NCBI RefSeq assembly: GCF_014217835.1 | Contig: NZ_CP055263.1 | Span: 4,653,501 to 4,717,500, forward strand | Reading direction: 5' to 3' | From: Metabacillus sp. KUDC1714 | Lineage (GTDB): Bacteria; Bacillota; Bacilli; Bacillales; Bacillaceae | DNA length: 64,000 bases | Shown here: piece after piece, positions 1 to 9,638 of the stretch | How positions within the stretch are numbered: position 1 is the stretch's first letter | How the letters are laid out: each line of letters begins with the position of its first letter | Made by a program: the position numbers and the translations under genes | The notes under the pieces: model-generated | The model's database searches: none | Told to the model about the DNA's origin: nothing | The model's input: only the letters and a program-made list of their open reading frames with translations

Positions 1-410
1 TCCTCTAAGGCAATCTTCAATTCGTTATAAATGGGTTGAGCAGCTTCTAAACTCAGAGCTTCATTTAAATAACAAAGCATTTCATGAAGTTGTTGCATAA
101 TAGGAAATACATCAAACATTTCCTTCGCTAACTCAGGGTTATCTCTCCAGTCATTTCCATCATAGGTGACTTGAGATACCTTTTGACCTGCTCCAAAGCA
201 TTCGTATACAGCACAGCCACGAAACCCTTTTGTTCTGAGTTTTTTATGAATACCACAGCGATAATTTGACTGCAAGTTTTGACAAGGCGTACCTCCATCT
301 TTATCAAATGCAAAATCAGCCGATTTTGCATAAGGTAAAGCGACACAGCACAATCCAAAGCAATTTTCACAATCAGCACTTAATGGATTATTTATGTATT
401 CGTTATTCAT
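1..410 (-). CDS. Cys-rich N-terminal part of a probable pentapeptide-repeat protein (partial, runs off left edge)
   Basis: An open frame begins at ATG 408-410 and is still open at base 1, giving 136 codons of the N-terminus. It starts MNNEYINNPLSADCENCFGL and carries a clustered set of cysteines (CENCFGLCC, a later C..NLQSNYRCGIH and a YECFGAG segment) in the first 75 residues. This resembles, from memory, the Cys-rich head of Bacillus pentapeptide-repeat proteins, whose repeats would lie outside the window; no repeat is visible here, so the family call is an inference. An AAGGA-like ribosome binding site sits somewhat far (about 15 bases) from the ATG. The competing 83-codon frame inside this region is a shadow. 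Confidence 0.6.
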   Translation of the reverse strand, partial: MNNEYINNPLSADCENCFGLCCVALPYAKSADFAFDKDGGTPCQNLQSNYRCGIHKKLRTKGFRGCAVYECFGAGQKVSQVTYDGNDWRDNPELAKEMFDVFPIMQQLHEMLCYLNEALSLEAAQPIYNELKIALE

Positions 411-607
411 TAATTGACTAGACAATCCTTACACTTCCTTAATTGAGAAATACCTTTTATCGTTTTTCATAGGATTAAAGTATGATAACATTTCAAAATT
501 AATCAACTGGTTGAGTTAGAATTCCACGTTTCGTTAGTTCTTACTAAGATGCTTTGATTGATTCTCATGTTTAAGAAGTTATATGAAAGGCAATGCTCTC
601 AATTTTT

Positions 608-856
608 TTAGAACAACTCTAATTGTTCTTGAACAGTTTTTGTCGAAAATTTTGACTTTTTCTTCGTATTTTCAATGGTTTCCACTGGTGCTTCAACAGA
701 ACTCACGTTATTCTTTACGTGTGCAAGATAAACCTGTTCATCCTTACATATGGGACAACGGTAAACCGTATTGGGCAATCGAGACATAGCAAGTTCAATA
801 CGCTCCTCTTTGGGCATACCTTGTTCCTTTGAGCATTTACCACATACTTTTTCCAT
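608..856 (-). CDS. small zinc-ribbon-like protein, unknown function
   Basis: 82 residues with two CxxC knuckles, CGKC at residues 5-8 and CPIC at 34-37, which could bind one zinc ion; the C-terminal half is charged and low in complexity. A GTAGGTGA ribosome binding site precedes the ATG, and an extended -10 element (TGGTATAAT, minus strand, 880-888) lies about 25 bases upstream, so this looks like a short monocistronic gene. The plus-strand frame at 583-789 over the same bases has no such signals and is taken as a shadow. No family name can be given; a nucleic-acid or protein contact through the ribbon is only a guess. Confidence 0.6.
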   Translation of the reverse strand: MEKVCGKCSKEQGMPKEERIELAMSRLPNTVYRCPICKDEQVYLAHVKNNVSSVEAPVETIENTKKKSKFSTKTVQEQLELF

Positions 857-918
857 GATTTTTTCACCTACTTGATATCATTATACCAAAATAAATCATA
901 CTAAAACTCGCAAATAAT

Positions 919-1851
919 TTAGTAACCCTTATTCACATCTACCTTATTATGAAGCGGTTTATTCTCTTCAATATTCTTTAACGTTTCAATAAAACATTCT
1001 ACTCCCTCGTTTGGTGTTGTTACAGCTGATATATGAGGTGTAATCGTGACATGTTTATGATTCCAAAGTGGGTTATCTTCTGGTAACGGCTCATGGGCAA
1101 ATACATCAAGTACTGCAAATCTAACTTGGTGTTGATTTAATGCATTTAGTAATGCTTTTTCGTTAAGTGATGAACCTCTTCCAACATTAATAAAACCTGC
1201 ATTAGATAATTGCATAAAGATGGTTTCATCAAATAGTCCTTCAGTTTCTTCTGTTAACGGTAAAGTATTAATGATATAATTCATTTCGTTTAATCTAGAA
1301 ATAAGAGCATTGATAGACATAACCTCTTTAAAGTATGCCTTTTTCTTCCCGCTTAAAGAGACTCCATATACGTCTACACCTAATGAGGAGAAAATCATCG
1401 CCATTTTTTGCCCAATTTCCCCCGCTCCAAAAACCATAATTTTTTGTTCATTTAATAATTTTGGAGTAATAGGATGCCAGTTTCCTTGAAGCTTATACGC
1501 TTGGAATTGGTCATGAAACTGCAAATCTTTTAGGATGTAACTCAAGCAATATTCAGCAATTCTTTGTCCAAAGGAACAAATCGTTCTTGTTAATAGTACA
1601 TTTTCATTCCAGTTGTTTTTAAATAAAAAACGATCGACGCCAGCACCAAGAGAGTGTACCCATTTTACATGATGATAATCAAACGTAGATTTCGTATTAA
1701 AAGAAACAAAGGCATCAGCCCATATGAAATCATCATGATTTACTTCCTCTTCAAGTAAATACCTAAAATTCTTTTGTACTTTTTTGCTTTCAATTATTCT
1801 TTTGATCTCTTTGTGCATTGGGCTGACAATTAGTATATTTTTAATAATCAT
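919..1851 (-). CDS. D-isomer-specific 2-hydroxyacid dehydrogenase (GhrA-like)
   Basis: About 310 residues. The NAD(P)-binding Rossmann motif VFGAGEIGQKMA lies near the middle, followed by the family's catalytic Arg in NVGRGSSL, the acidic partner in FAHEPLPEDNPLW and the catalytic His in ITPHIS. The product should reduce 2-oxoacids such as glyoxylate or hydroxypyruvate, or oxidise the matching D-2-hydroxyacids, in the cytoplasm; the exact substrate cannot be read. I start it at ATG 1849-1851, six bases after AGAGGTG, not at the GTG three codons upstream, which overlaps that ribosome binding site. It stands alone between the zinc-ribbon gene and the chemotaxis receptor. Confidence 0.85.
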   Translation of the reverse strand: MIIKNILIVSPMHKEIKRIIESKKVQKNFRYLLEEEVNHDDFIWADAFVSFNTKSTFDYHHVKWVHSLGAGVDRFLFKNNWNENVLLTRTICSFGQRIAEYCLSYILKDLQFHDQFQAYKLQGNWHPITPKLLNEQKIMVFGAGEIGQKMAMIFSSLGVDVYGVSLSGKKKAYFKEVMSINALISRLNEMNYIINTLPLTEETEGLFDETIFMQLSNAGFINVGRGSSLNEKALLNALNQHQVRFAVLDVFAHEPLPEDNPLWNHKHVTITPHISAVTTPNEGVECFIETLKNIEENKPLHNKVDVNKGY

Positions 1852-1952
1852 TATTTGCACCTCTTATTTTTAAAAAGCTAATTTTATTTATCTCCTATTA
1901 AAATACCTTATTATGAAACAAAAGTCGCTTATCAATTTGGCGGGCCAATTAC

Positions 1953-2002
1953 AAAGGGTAGCCCAATTAGTCAATTCGTTTGACATGTATGGACTACCCT
2001 TT
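1953..2002 (-). terminator. probable terminator of the chemotaxis receptor gene
   Basis: AAAGGGTAG (1953-1961) pairs with CTACCCTTT (1994-2002) around a 32-base loop, just after the receptor stop codon. The T-run on the minus strand is weak (TTTGTAATTGG), so it may terminate only partly. Confidence 0.5.
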
Positions 2003-2009
2003 AAAAAAG

Positions 2010-3716
<1,707 letters not shown>

Positions 3717-3731
3717 TCATTTGCTTTATTT

Positions 3732-3756
3732 ATATCGACAAAACCCTTTGTATTTA
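3732..3756 (-). promoter_or_regulatory. sigma-D-like promoter of the chemotaxis receptor
   Basis: On the minus strand TAAA (3753-3756) is followed after 13 bases by GTCGATAT (3732-3739). This is one base off the flagellar sigma-D -10 consensus GCCGATAT, although the spacer is a little short. Position 35-55 bases before the start codon fits. Confidence 0.45.
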
Positions 3757-3809
3757 ACAACAAAGTTTGCGAAAACAGCCTATTTAATAATGTTTCTCAA
3801 CCAATAAAA

Positions 3810-3842
3810 AATGAGCAGATCAATTCTAAATGATCTGCTCAT
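3810..3842 (-). terminator. strong terminator after the HD-GYP pseudogene
   Basis: A perfect 13-bp stem (AATGAGCAGATCA with TGATCTGCTCATT, 8-base loop) is followed on the minus strand by TTTTTTATTGG. It overlaps the last base of the pseudogene stop codon, so it is the original terminator of that gene and has been kept although the gene is broken. Confidence 0.85.
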
Positions 3843-4427
3843 TAAAGTAATGCATCTGCTTGAACGATCTCGACGGTTAGATGATTTTTTGATGATAAAT
3901 CAATTTCATATGGTTGTATTTTTTCGCCTTCTTCATCACTGATAACTCGTATCTCAGGACGACCGACTGAATGAAAATTATATTTCGAAACAATTCCAGT
4001 TCTGCCATCATTTAATTTTACAGTTAGACCTTGTGGATAAATGGCAATACAATTTTTAAATAATTGAATCTGGTTCGTTTCAAATTGTGTTCCGCTACCG
4101 GAATAAAGTATTTCAATACTTATGTGGTAACATCCCTGGTCGATATATTCTGTGGGAAGTTACCGCATCAAATACATCTGCAACACTTAATATTTTTGCG
4201 TATTCATGAATTTCGGCACCCTTTAACCCTCTAGGATAACCTGCACCATCAATTCTTTCATGGTGTTGAAGGGCACAGTGAGCTACAGTTAATGGGAATA
4301 TTAGTCTTTCTATTAAACTATCTGTGAGTTCAGTTCCCTTTGCTAACAGGACTATTCCTCTTTCATTGTAAATAGATTTACCTAATTTAATTCCCGACTG
4401 ACATCTATGTAACGTAACTAAACGCAT
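3842..4427 (-). pseudogene. decayed HD-GYP domain phosphohydrolase (internal deletion plus frameshift)
   Basis: The N-terminus MRLVTLHRCQSGIKLGKSIY through DSLIERL is joined directly to PLTVAHCALQHHERIDGAGY, the GYP half of an HD-GYP domain; the whole middle, including the HD metal-binding motif, is missing. A frame then closes at 4113. A further block of typical C-terminal sequence continues in another frame (IEILYSGSGTQF ... AIYPQGLTVKLNDGRTGI ... VQADALL) down to a stop at 3842-3844, so one base has been gained or two lost near 4120. Family members degrade cyclic di-GMP; this copy cannot. Recognition of the intact layout is from memory of Bacillus homologues of about 360 residues. Confidence 0.85.
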
Positions 4428-4838
4428 TTTCTTTCTTTTCTCCTATCCTCACGCATATTCACTAAAAGAGACTGCCTAAACTCAATATGATACTTATTAA
4501 TGTGTATTCTTATTAAAGATGCATTTTCTTTCTATATTACATCTTCTTAAATTCTTTTTAGTGAATACATAAATTCTTCTAATTAATCCTTTTGTTGAAA
4601 AGTTCTTTTTTTATAGATAGGTAGAAAAACCTAAATAAATGTTGCTTTATGTCGATTATAGTAAAATATTACTCCAAATTCAAATAAACTTCAAAATAAA
4701 AATCATACTTCTGTTCATAATAAATACAAAACAAGTATTAATATTTTTGACATTCAGTTAAAAATGATGTATATTACCAAATGGTCGAACGTTTTAAATT
4801 GAAAAATACTTTAATATTCGTGTTTAGGGGTGTAATTT
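4428..4838. other. intergenic region upstream of guaC
   Basis: 411 AT-rich bases with no supported gene. Only the guaC promoter near 4747-4775 and weak PurR-like boxes are recognised. Confidence 0.5.
4747..4833 (+). promoter_or_regulatory. guaC promoter with possible PurR boxes
   Basis: A near-consensus promoter, TTGACA (4747-4752), 17 bases, TATATT (4770-4775). Downstream lie a half-match to the PurBox, ATGGTCGAACGTT (4781-4793), and an inverted weaker match, AATATTCGTGTTT (4813-4825). GuaC of Bacillus subtilis is a known PurR target, which makes PurR control plausible, but the boxes are imperfect (9 and 10 of 13 positions). AGGGGTG at 4826-4832 is the ribosome binding site. Confidence 0.5.
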
Positions 4839-5822
4839 ATGGAAAATGTGTTTGATTATGAAGATATTCAATTGATTCCAGCAAAATGTATTGTAAATAG
4901 CCGATCTGAGTGTGACACATCTGTTACTTTAGGTGCACATACATTTAAGTTGCCTGTTGTACCTGCAAATATGCAGACTATTATAGACGAAAAGGTTGCT
5001 ATTTACTTAGCAGAAAATGATTATTTCTATGTTATGCATCGTTTTGAACCAGAGAAACGACTTGCTTTTATTAAAGATATGAAATCACGTGGATTATTCG
5101 CATCTATTAGTGTCGGAGTCAAAGGTGATGAATATCAGTTCATACAACAATTAGCAGATGAACAAATATCACCAGATTACATAACAATTGATATCGCTCA
5201 TGGTCATTCCAATGCGGTGATCGAGATGATTAAGCATATTAAGAAGCATTTACCTGATAGTTTTGTTATTGCAGGAAATGTAGGAACTCCAGAAGCTGTA
5301 AGGGAATTAGAACACGCTGGTGCGGATGCGACTAAAGTAGGAATTGGACCTGGTAAGGTATGTATTACTAAAATTAAAACTGGGTTTGGAACTGGTGGCT
5401 GGCAATTGGCAGCGCTTCGATGGTGTGCAAAGGCAGCTAGCAAACCGGTTATTGCAGACGGGGGTATTCGTACTCATGGTGATATAGCTAAATCAATTAG
5501 ATTTGGAGCATCAATGGTCATGATCGGTTCATTATTTGCGGGACACGAAGAATCTCCAGGAGAAACTTTTGAGAAAGACGGCAAGCTCTATAAAGAATAC
5601 TTTGGATCAGCTTCTGAATTTCAAAAAGGTGAAAAGAAAAATGTGGAAGGTAAAAAAATGTTTGTCGAGCATAAAGGTTCTTTAAAAGATACATTGATAG
5701 AAATGGAGCAAGATCTTCAATCCTCTATTTCTTATGCTGGAGGAACAAAGCTAGAAGCAATTCGAAATGTAGATTATGTTGTTGTAAAGAATTCTATCTT
5801 TAATGGTGATAAGGTATATTAA
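4839..5822 (+). CDS. guaC: GMP reductase
   Basis: 327 residues of the IMPDH/GMPR TIM-barrel family, reducing GMP to IMP and ammonia with NADPH for purine salvage. The catalytic loop [20 protein letters not shown] with Cys175 is intact, as are the phosphate-binding segment [14 protein letters not shown] and [15 protein letters not shown]. There are no CBS domains, which separates it from IMP dehydrogenase, and the length matches the Bacillus-type (GuaC2) enzyme. The ATG sits six bases after AGGGGTG. Monocistronic: it has its own promoter and is closed by a terminator at 5861-5898. Confidence 0.95.
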   Translation: MENVFDYEDIQLIPAKCIVNSRSECDTSVTLGAHTFKLPVVPANMQTIIDEKVAIYLAENDYFYVMHRFEPEKRLAFIKDMKSRGLFASISVGVKGDEYQFIQQLADEQISPDYITIDIAHGHSNAVIEMIKHIKKHLPDSFVIAGNVGTPEAVRELEHAGADATKVGIGPGKVCITKIKTGFGTGGWQLAALRWCAKAASKPVIADGGIRTHGDIAKSIRFGASMVMIGSLFAGHEESPGETFEKDGKLYKEYFGSASEFQKGEKKNVEGKKMFVEHKGSLKDTLIEMEQDLQSSISYAGGTKLEAIRNVDYVVVKNSIFNGDKVY

Positions 5823-5860
5823 AGGTATTGAGCTATTCAATAATTTTATTTTTTACAGCT

Positions 5861-5898
5861 AGGTGAGCGAGATTCTTTTGTACTTGCTCACCTTTTTT
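5861..5898 (+). terminator. guaC terminator
   Basis: AGGTGAGCGAG (5861-5871) pairs with CTTGCTCACCT (5883-5893, one G-T pair), followed by TTTTT. Confidence 0.85.
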
Positions 5899-5931
5899 AT
5901 TTGTAGTAGTACTAGGCTAATTAATTCCTGA

Positions 5932-5970
5932 AAAAATTAAAAAAGCCTCAACTCCAAATTGGAATTGAGA
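5932..5970 (-). terminator. serA terminator
   Basis: Minus-strand stem CTCAATTCCAA with TTGGAGTTGAG (5947-5969), followed by GCTTTTTTAATTTTT. It converges with guaC transcription. Confidence 0.8.
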
Positions 5971-5971
5971 C

Positions 5972-6003
5972 TAATTGAACAAGAAGGTCTTCTTGTTCAA
6001 TTA
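5972..6003. repeat. near-perfect 32-base palindrome at the serA 3' end
   Basis: A 15-bp stem (TAATTGAACAAGAAG and its complement) separated by only GT lies between the serA stop and its terminator. It has no T-run of its own. Confidence 0.7.
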
Positions 6004-6012
6004 ATAGATTAC

Positions 6013-7212
6013 TTAAATAATACGAGTTGTAACGATTCCTTCGATTTGCTTGATTTTTTCCTCAAATTCAGGAATAATATCTTCGTTTATTTTATTGTCG
6101 ATATCAATCAATGTGTACGCATAATCTCCACGACTTCTGTTTACCATGTCAGCGATGTTTAACTGATAAGTTGATAAAGCCTGTGTAAGCTGCCCAACCA
6201 TATTTGGAACATTTTTGTGGAAAGCTGCTACACGGCGCTTGCCAGTATAAGGAAGAGAAGCGTTAGGGAAATTCACTGAGTTTTTAATATTACCTGTTTC
6301 TAAAAACTCCTTCACCTGACGAGATGCCATAATTGCACAGTTTTCCTCTGATTCTTGTGTAGATGCACCTAGATGTGGGATTGAAACAACATTTTTCATT
6401 TTTAACACATTTTCATTCGGGAAGTCTGTAATATATTTTCCAACTATTCCACTTTCAATTGCTGCTTCCATATCTGTCTCATTCACAAGCTCTCCACGTG
6501 AGAAATTCAAAATATGAACGCCAGGCTTCATGATGCTGAATATTTCTTTGTTGAACATACCTTTTGTGCTGTCCATATACGGAACGTGTACAGTAATATA
6601 ATCTGAGTTTGCAAACAATTGTTCTATTGTCATAGCGCGTTGCACTTTACGAGACAAATTCCATGCAGTATCAACAGAGATGAATGGGTCAAAGCCAATG
6701 ACATCCATGTCTAAATCAAGCGCATCATTTGCAACAAGCGCACCGATCGCGCCTAAGCCGATAACTCCAAGTGTTTTACCTTTAATTTCTTTTCCAACAA
6801 ATTGTTTTTTACCTGCTTCTACAAGCTTAGGAATTTGATCGCCTTCCCCTTCCAACGTTTTTGTCCAAGCAACACCGGCAAAAAGGTTACGTGAAGAAGC
6901 CATTAATGTAGTAAGAACCATTTCTTTTACAGCGTTAGCGTTGGCTCCAGGAGTATTAAAAACAACAATACCTTGCTCTGTGCATTTTTCTACCGGGATA
7001 TTATTGACACCAGCTCCAGCACGTGCAATTGCTTTTAAATTATTGGCAAATTCCATTGAATGCATGTTATAGCTACGTAAAACAATAGCATCAGGGTTAT
7101 CACTATTATTGTCGATTGTAAAGTTGTCCTTAGTGAAAACATTTAGCCCGACTTGTGCGATATTATTTAAGGTTTTAATTGTTTTTACTTTTTCTAAAGT
7201 TGTTGTACTCAT
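6013..7212 (-). CDS. serA: D-3-phosphoglycerate dehydrogenase with C-terminal ACT domain
   Basis: 399 residues, the short form of the enzyme that opens serine biosynthesis by oxidising 3-phosphoglycerate to 3-phosphohydroxypyruvate with NAD. Visible are the Rossmann motif GVIGLGAIGALVANDA, the catalytic Arg in NFSRGEL, and the catalytic His in IPHLGAST with the usual ESEENCA context. The last 75 or so residues (VPNMVGQLTQALSTYQLNIA onward) form an ACT domain, the serine-sensing module. ATG follows AGGAGAAATTAATT. No serC lies beside it. Expression is predicted to be controlled by the ZTP riboswitch and terminator 108-220 bases upstream. Confidence 0.92.
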   Translation of the reverse strand: MSTTTLEKVKTIKTLNNIAQVGLNVFTKDNFTIDNNSDNPDAIVLRSYNMHSMEFANNLKAIARAGAGVNNIPVEKCTEQGIVVFNTPGANANAVKEMVLTTLMASSRNLFAGVAWTKTLEGEGDQIPKLVEAGKKQFVGKEIKGKTLGVIGLGAIGALVANDALDLDMDVIGFDPFISVDTAWNLSRKVQRAMTIEQLFANSDYITVHVPYMDSTKGMFNKEIFSIMKPGVHILNFSRGELVNETDMEAAIESGIVGKYITDFPNENVLKMKNVVSIPHLGASTQESEENCAIMASRQVKEFLETGNIKNSVNFPNASLPYTGKRRVAAFHKNVPNMVGQLTQALSTYQLNIADMVNRSRGDYAYTLIDIDNKINEDIIPEFEEKIKQIEGIVTTRII

Positions 7213-7320
7213 AATTAATTTCTCCTCTTTTCATTTATGTTAGTTTTCAAATATTATGAATATTTATTTTACTAGAATAATGGAATTCAAACGAAGTTTC
7301 AAGCTTAAATATTATCTCCT

Positions 7321-7359
7321 AGAAAGCAGAAAGAGGTAAGGGATACTTCCCTTACCTCT
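7321..7359 (-). terminator. conditional terminator of the serA leader
   Basis: An 11-bp perfect stem AGAGGTAAGGG/CCCTTACCTCT (7332-7342 and 7349-7359, 6-base loop) is followed on the minus strand by TTCTGCTTTCT. It abuts the 3' end of the ZTP aptamer and lies 108 bases before the serA start codon, the place of an expression platform. Confidence 0.8.
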
Positions 7360-7432
7360 GCCCAGGCGAACGGCTACGACACTATGTGCTCCCTCACGGT
7401 TATCCGCGTTTCGCCAGTTACACATAGCCTTT
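7359..7432 (-). ncRNA. ZTP riboswitch aptamer (pfl motif)
   Basis: Reading the minus strand, P1 is CTATGTG with CACATAG. Inside it are the conserved TAACTGGCG, a CGCGG/CCGTG P2 stem and AGGGAGC. The element ends with the hallmark CCGTTCGCCTGGGCA, whose CGCC can form the pseudoknot with GGCG. These are the conserved blocks of the pfl motif, which senses the purine intermediate ZTP, a signal of 10-formyl-tetrahydrofolate shortage. Family recognition is from memory; the linkage to serA is read from position. Confidence 0.88.
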
Positions 7433-7443
7433 TCATTTCCTTT

Positions 7444-7472
7444 ACTTTATCAAAAACTTCTGCAAAGTTCAA
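7444..7472 (-). promoter_or_regulatory. serA promoter
   Basis: Minus strand TTGAAC (7467-7472), exactly 17 bases, TAAAGT (7444-7449) with an extended -10 TG. Transcription would start close to 7437, just before the riboswitch. Confidence 0.7.
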
Positions 7473-7543
7473 GTAGAATTTATCTTTATTTTTTTATATT
7501 ACTAATCAAACTAACTCCATAAGTTTAATCTAAAGGTCTCCCA

Positions 7544-9334
7544 TCAATAAACCCTCTTAGCTCCCACATAATATTTCCCCCAATAAGAATTATCCATCGT
7601 ATATGCAGCAATTCCTTTTGAACTGGTTGCGGAGATAAACTGATTATCTTCCATGTAAAATCCAACGTGAGTAATCGTGCCAGTCGTATTGACTGCAAAG
7701 AAAACCAAGTCACCAGGCTGTAGTTGATTTTTTGCGATTGCTGTTCCTGTTTTATAGAGTCCTGCTGATGTATTACGGGAACTGTCTATTCCATGTTGAT
7801 TGAACATGTAGTAAACGAATCCTGAACAATCAAAGCCAGAAGGAGAAGTTCCTCCCCATTGATAAGGAACACCAAGATAATTCTTTGTATCTTTGATCAA
7901 CGTTTTTTTGACAATTGCATGTTCTATAGCTGTATTTGTTGCTTGATCGACCTTGCCTGTTACAGAAAGTCCATAATCACCTTGAAAGGTTTTTATTGCT
8001 TGTGTTGTGGCAGTGTCGTAGCTTCCGGTCATTGTTGGTACGGCATAATAGCCAAGGGTTTGTAGGTTTTTTTGCACGGTCTGTAAGCTAGTATTTACCG
8101 CGGTTGGTGGTAGTGCGGTTTCACCATTGGAAGCTCCTTGTGCATTTGGAATGGATAATACTTGTCCTACTCGTATCGTATCACTTGTTAATTGATTTAC
8201 TTGCTTTATTTGCTCAACTGTCGTATCGAATCTCTTTGCAATTACAGATAATGAATCTCCTGACACGATTGTGTAACTAGTACTTTTCGGATTCGTAGTT
8301 GGTGCTGGTGACACAGATGGAGCTGTAGCTCCTTCCCCATCCTTTGGAATGATAAGAGTTTGTCCAATTTTTAACTGATCTGTTTCCAGATTATTTGAGC
8401 TTCGAATTTCATCTAAGCTAATATGATATCTAGATGCAATTCCCCATAAACTATCACCGGCAACTACAGTATACTTGATGCCTGAAGTAGTTGTGTCTTG
8501 AGTTGGTGCAGGATTGGGGATTGTGTCTGTCACATTATTTCCGCTTGAGGGAATGACTATTGTTTGACCGATTCTTAAAAGGTCGGTTGTTAAATGATTG
8601 GCACTTCGAAGTGCTTCAACAGTTGTCCCAAAACGTTTTGCGATAACAGATAAACTATCTCCAGATACCACAGAATATGTTGTTGCATGTGATTGGGTAG
8701 GTTGTTGAGTTATGGGTTGGTTTGTTTCGTTCGTGTTTGCTCCAATTAAAATAGGTATAATCAACTTTTGACCAAGACGTGTTGTATCATTTGCCAGATT
8801 ATTAGCTTCTTTAATGGCCGCGACGGTTGTACCATATTTTTTAGCTAACACGGTTAAATAATCACCTGTCGCAACGGTATGAATTGTCTTTGGGATAATT
8901 AACCGTTGATTTAATTGCAAAACATCAGAGGAAAGATGATTAGCTTGCCTAATATAATCGACTGAAGTTCCGTATCTGACAGACAAATTCCAAAGCGTAT
9001 CTCCAGATGAAACCTGGTAAAAAATCGTGTTTCCTTGTTCTATTTGAGTAGTCCCATCCAATTCCTCTGCCTGAACGGACGATGTTTTTGAAGAAAGAGG
9101 GATAGATGCTACAACTAATCCACCAAGGACTACTTTAACCATGGTTACTTTTAAATTCGGATACCTTTCTTTTACAATTTGTCTTGCTGTTAACGTGATA
9201 CTTTTTGTTTCCTTTGGCACTCTTCCTAATTCTACAGCAAACTCAGTTAATTGATCATCGAGGAAGAGGACTAAGGTAAATTCATCTTTTAGAGGATCAA
9301 GTTTTCTAAGTTCAAATTTTTGTTCAATATCCAT
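7544..9334 (-). CDS. membrane-anchored five-LysM, NlpC/P60 peptidoglycan endopeptidase
   Basis: 596 residues. A charged N-terminal segment of about 63 residues precedes a hydrophobic stretch (64-80), then five LysM repeats (about 105-148, 150-194, 219-262, 287-330, 353-396) joined by Thr/Pro/Asn-rich linkers, a peptidoglycan-binding helical domain (415-470) and an NlpC/P60 domain (475-596) with Cys503 in FDCSGF and His556 in ITHVGFY. NlpC/P60 enzymes of this kind cut gamma-D-Glu-diamino acid bonds in stem peptides. Start is ATG after AAGGAGA. The long hydrophilic head before the hydrophobic segment is unlike a normal Sec signal peptide, so the protein may stay anchored with its first 60 residues inside. 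Confidence 0.88.
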   Translation of the reverse strand: MDIEQKFELRKLDPLKDEFTLVLFLDDQLTEFAVELGRVPKETKSITLTARQIVKERYPNLKVTMVKVVLGGLVVASIPLSSKTSSVQAEELDGTTQIEQGNTIFYQVSSGDTLWNLSVRYGTSVDYIRQANHLSSDVLQLNQRLIIPKTIHTVATGDYLTVLAKKYGTTVAAIKEANNLANDTTRLGQKLIIPILIGANTNETNQPITQQPTQSHATTYSVVSGDSLSVIAKRFGTTVEALRSANHLTTDLLRIGQTIVIPSSGNNVTDTIPNPAPTQDTTTSGIKYTVVAGDSLWGIASRYHISLDEIRSSNNLETDQLKIGQTLIIPKDGEGATAPSVSPAPTTNPKSTSYTIVSGDSLSVIAKRFDTTVEQIKQVNQLTSDTIRVGQVLSIPNAQGASNGETALPPTAVNTSLQTVQKNLQTLGYYAVPTMTGSYDTATTQAIKTFQGDYGLSVTGKVDQATNTAIEHAIVKKTLIKDTKNYLGVPYQWGGTSPSGFDCSGFVYYMFNQHGIDSSRNTSAGLYKTGTAIAKNQLQPGDLVFFAVNTTGTITHVGFYMEDNQFISATSSKGIAAYTMDNSYWGKYYVGAKRVY

Positions 9335-9491
9335 GTTTGTGATTCTCCTTATATTACCTTGTTGTAAACTTTAGTATTCCTAACGAATAGGAAATCATTA
9401 CATTCTTGGTAAAGTAACAGGGAATCATTTGAAGTTGTCATTCATTTAATCTATTTACATTGTAGAACAGAGGTCATTTAAAAGAGGGAAA

Positions 9492-9533
9492 AAGTCACAA
9501 CAAAAAATGAAATTATCATATATGTTGTGACTT
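9492..9533 (-). terminator. hairpin with T-run in the leader of the LysM gene
   Basis: AAGTCACAACA (9492-9502) pairs with TGTTGTGACTT (9523-9533). On the minus strand the stem is followed by TTTCCCTCTTTT, so it looks like a terminator or attenuator 160 bases before the LysM gene. The surrounding 9335-9638 region holds no gene, only promoters for the two divergent genes. Confidence 0.45.
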
Positions 9534-9638
9534 GTTCATCATTATAATAATATTAATCCAGAAGTAGATTTTTATAAAACAGTCTGGCAAAGTGAATGAT
9601 TATTATGATTTTAATACCACTCCTTTGAGGTGATTATT

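Noticed and set aside
128..379. 83-codon minus-strand frame at the left edge
   Set aside because: It overlaps the better frame that starts at 410, has a shared strand but different phase, and lacks the Cys-rich family pattern and a ribosome binding site.
4640..4838. purine riboswitch before guaC
   Set aside because: The conserved core of the purine aptamer is absent; only protein-operator-like boxes are seen.
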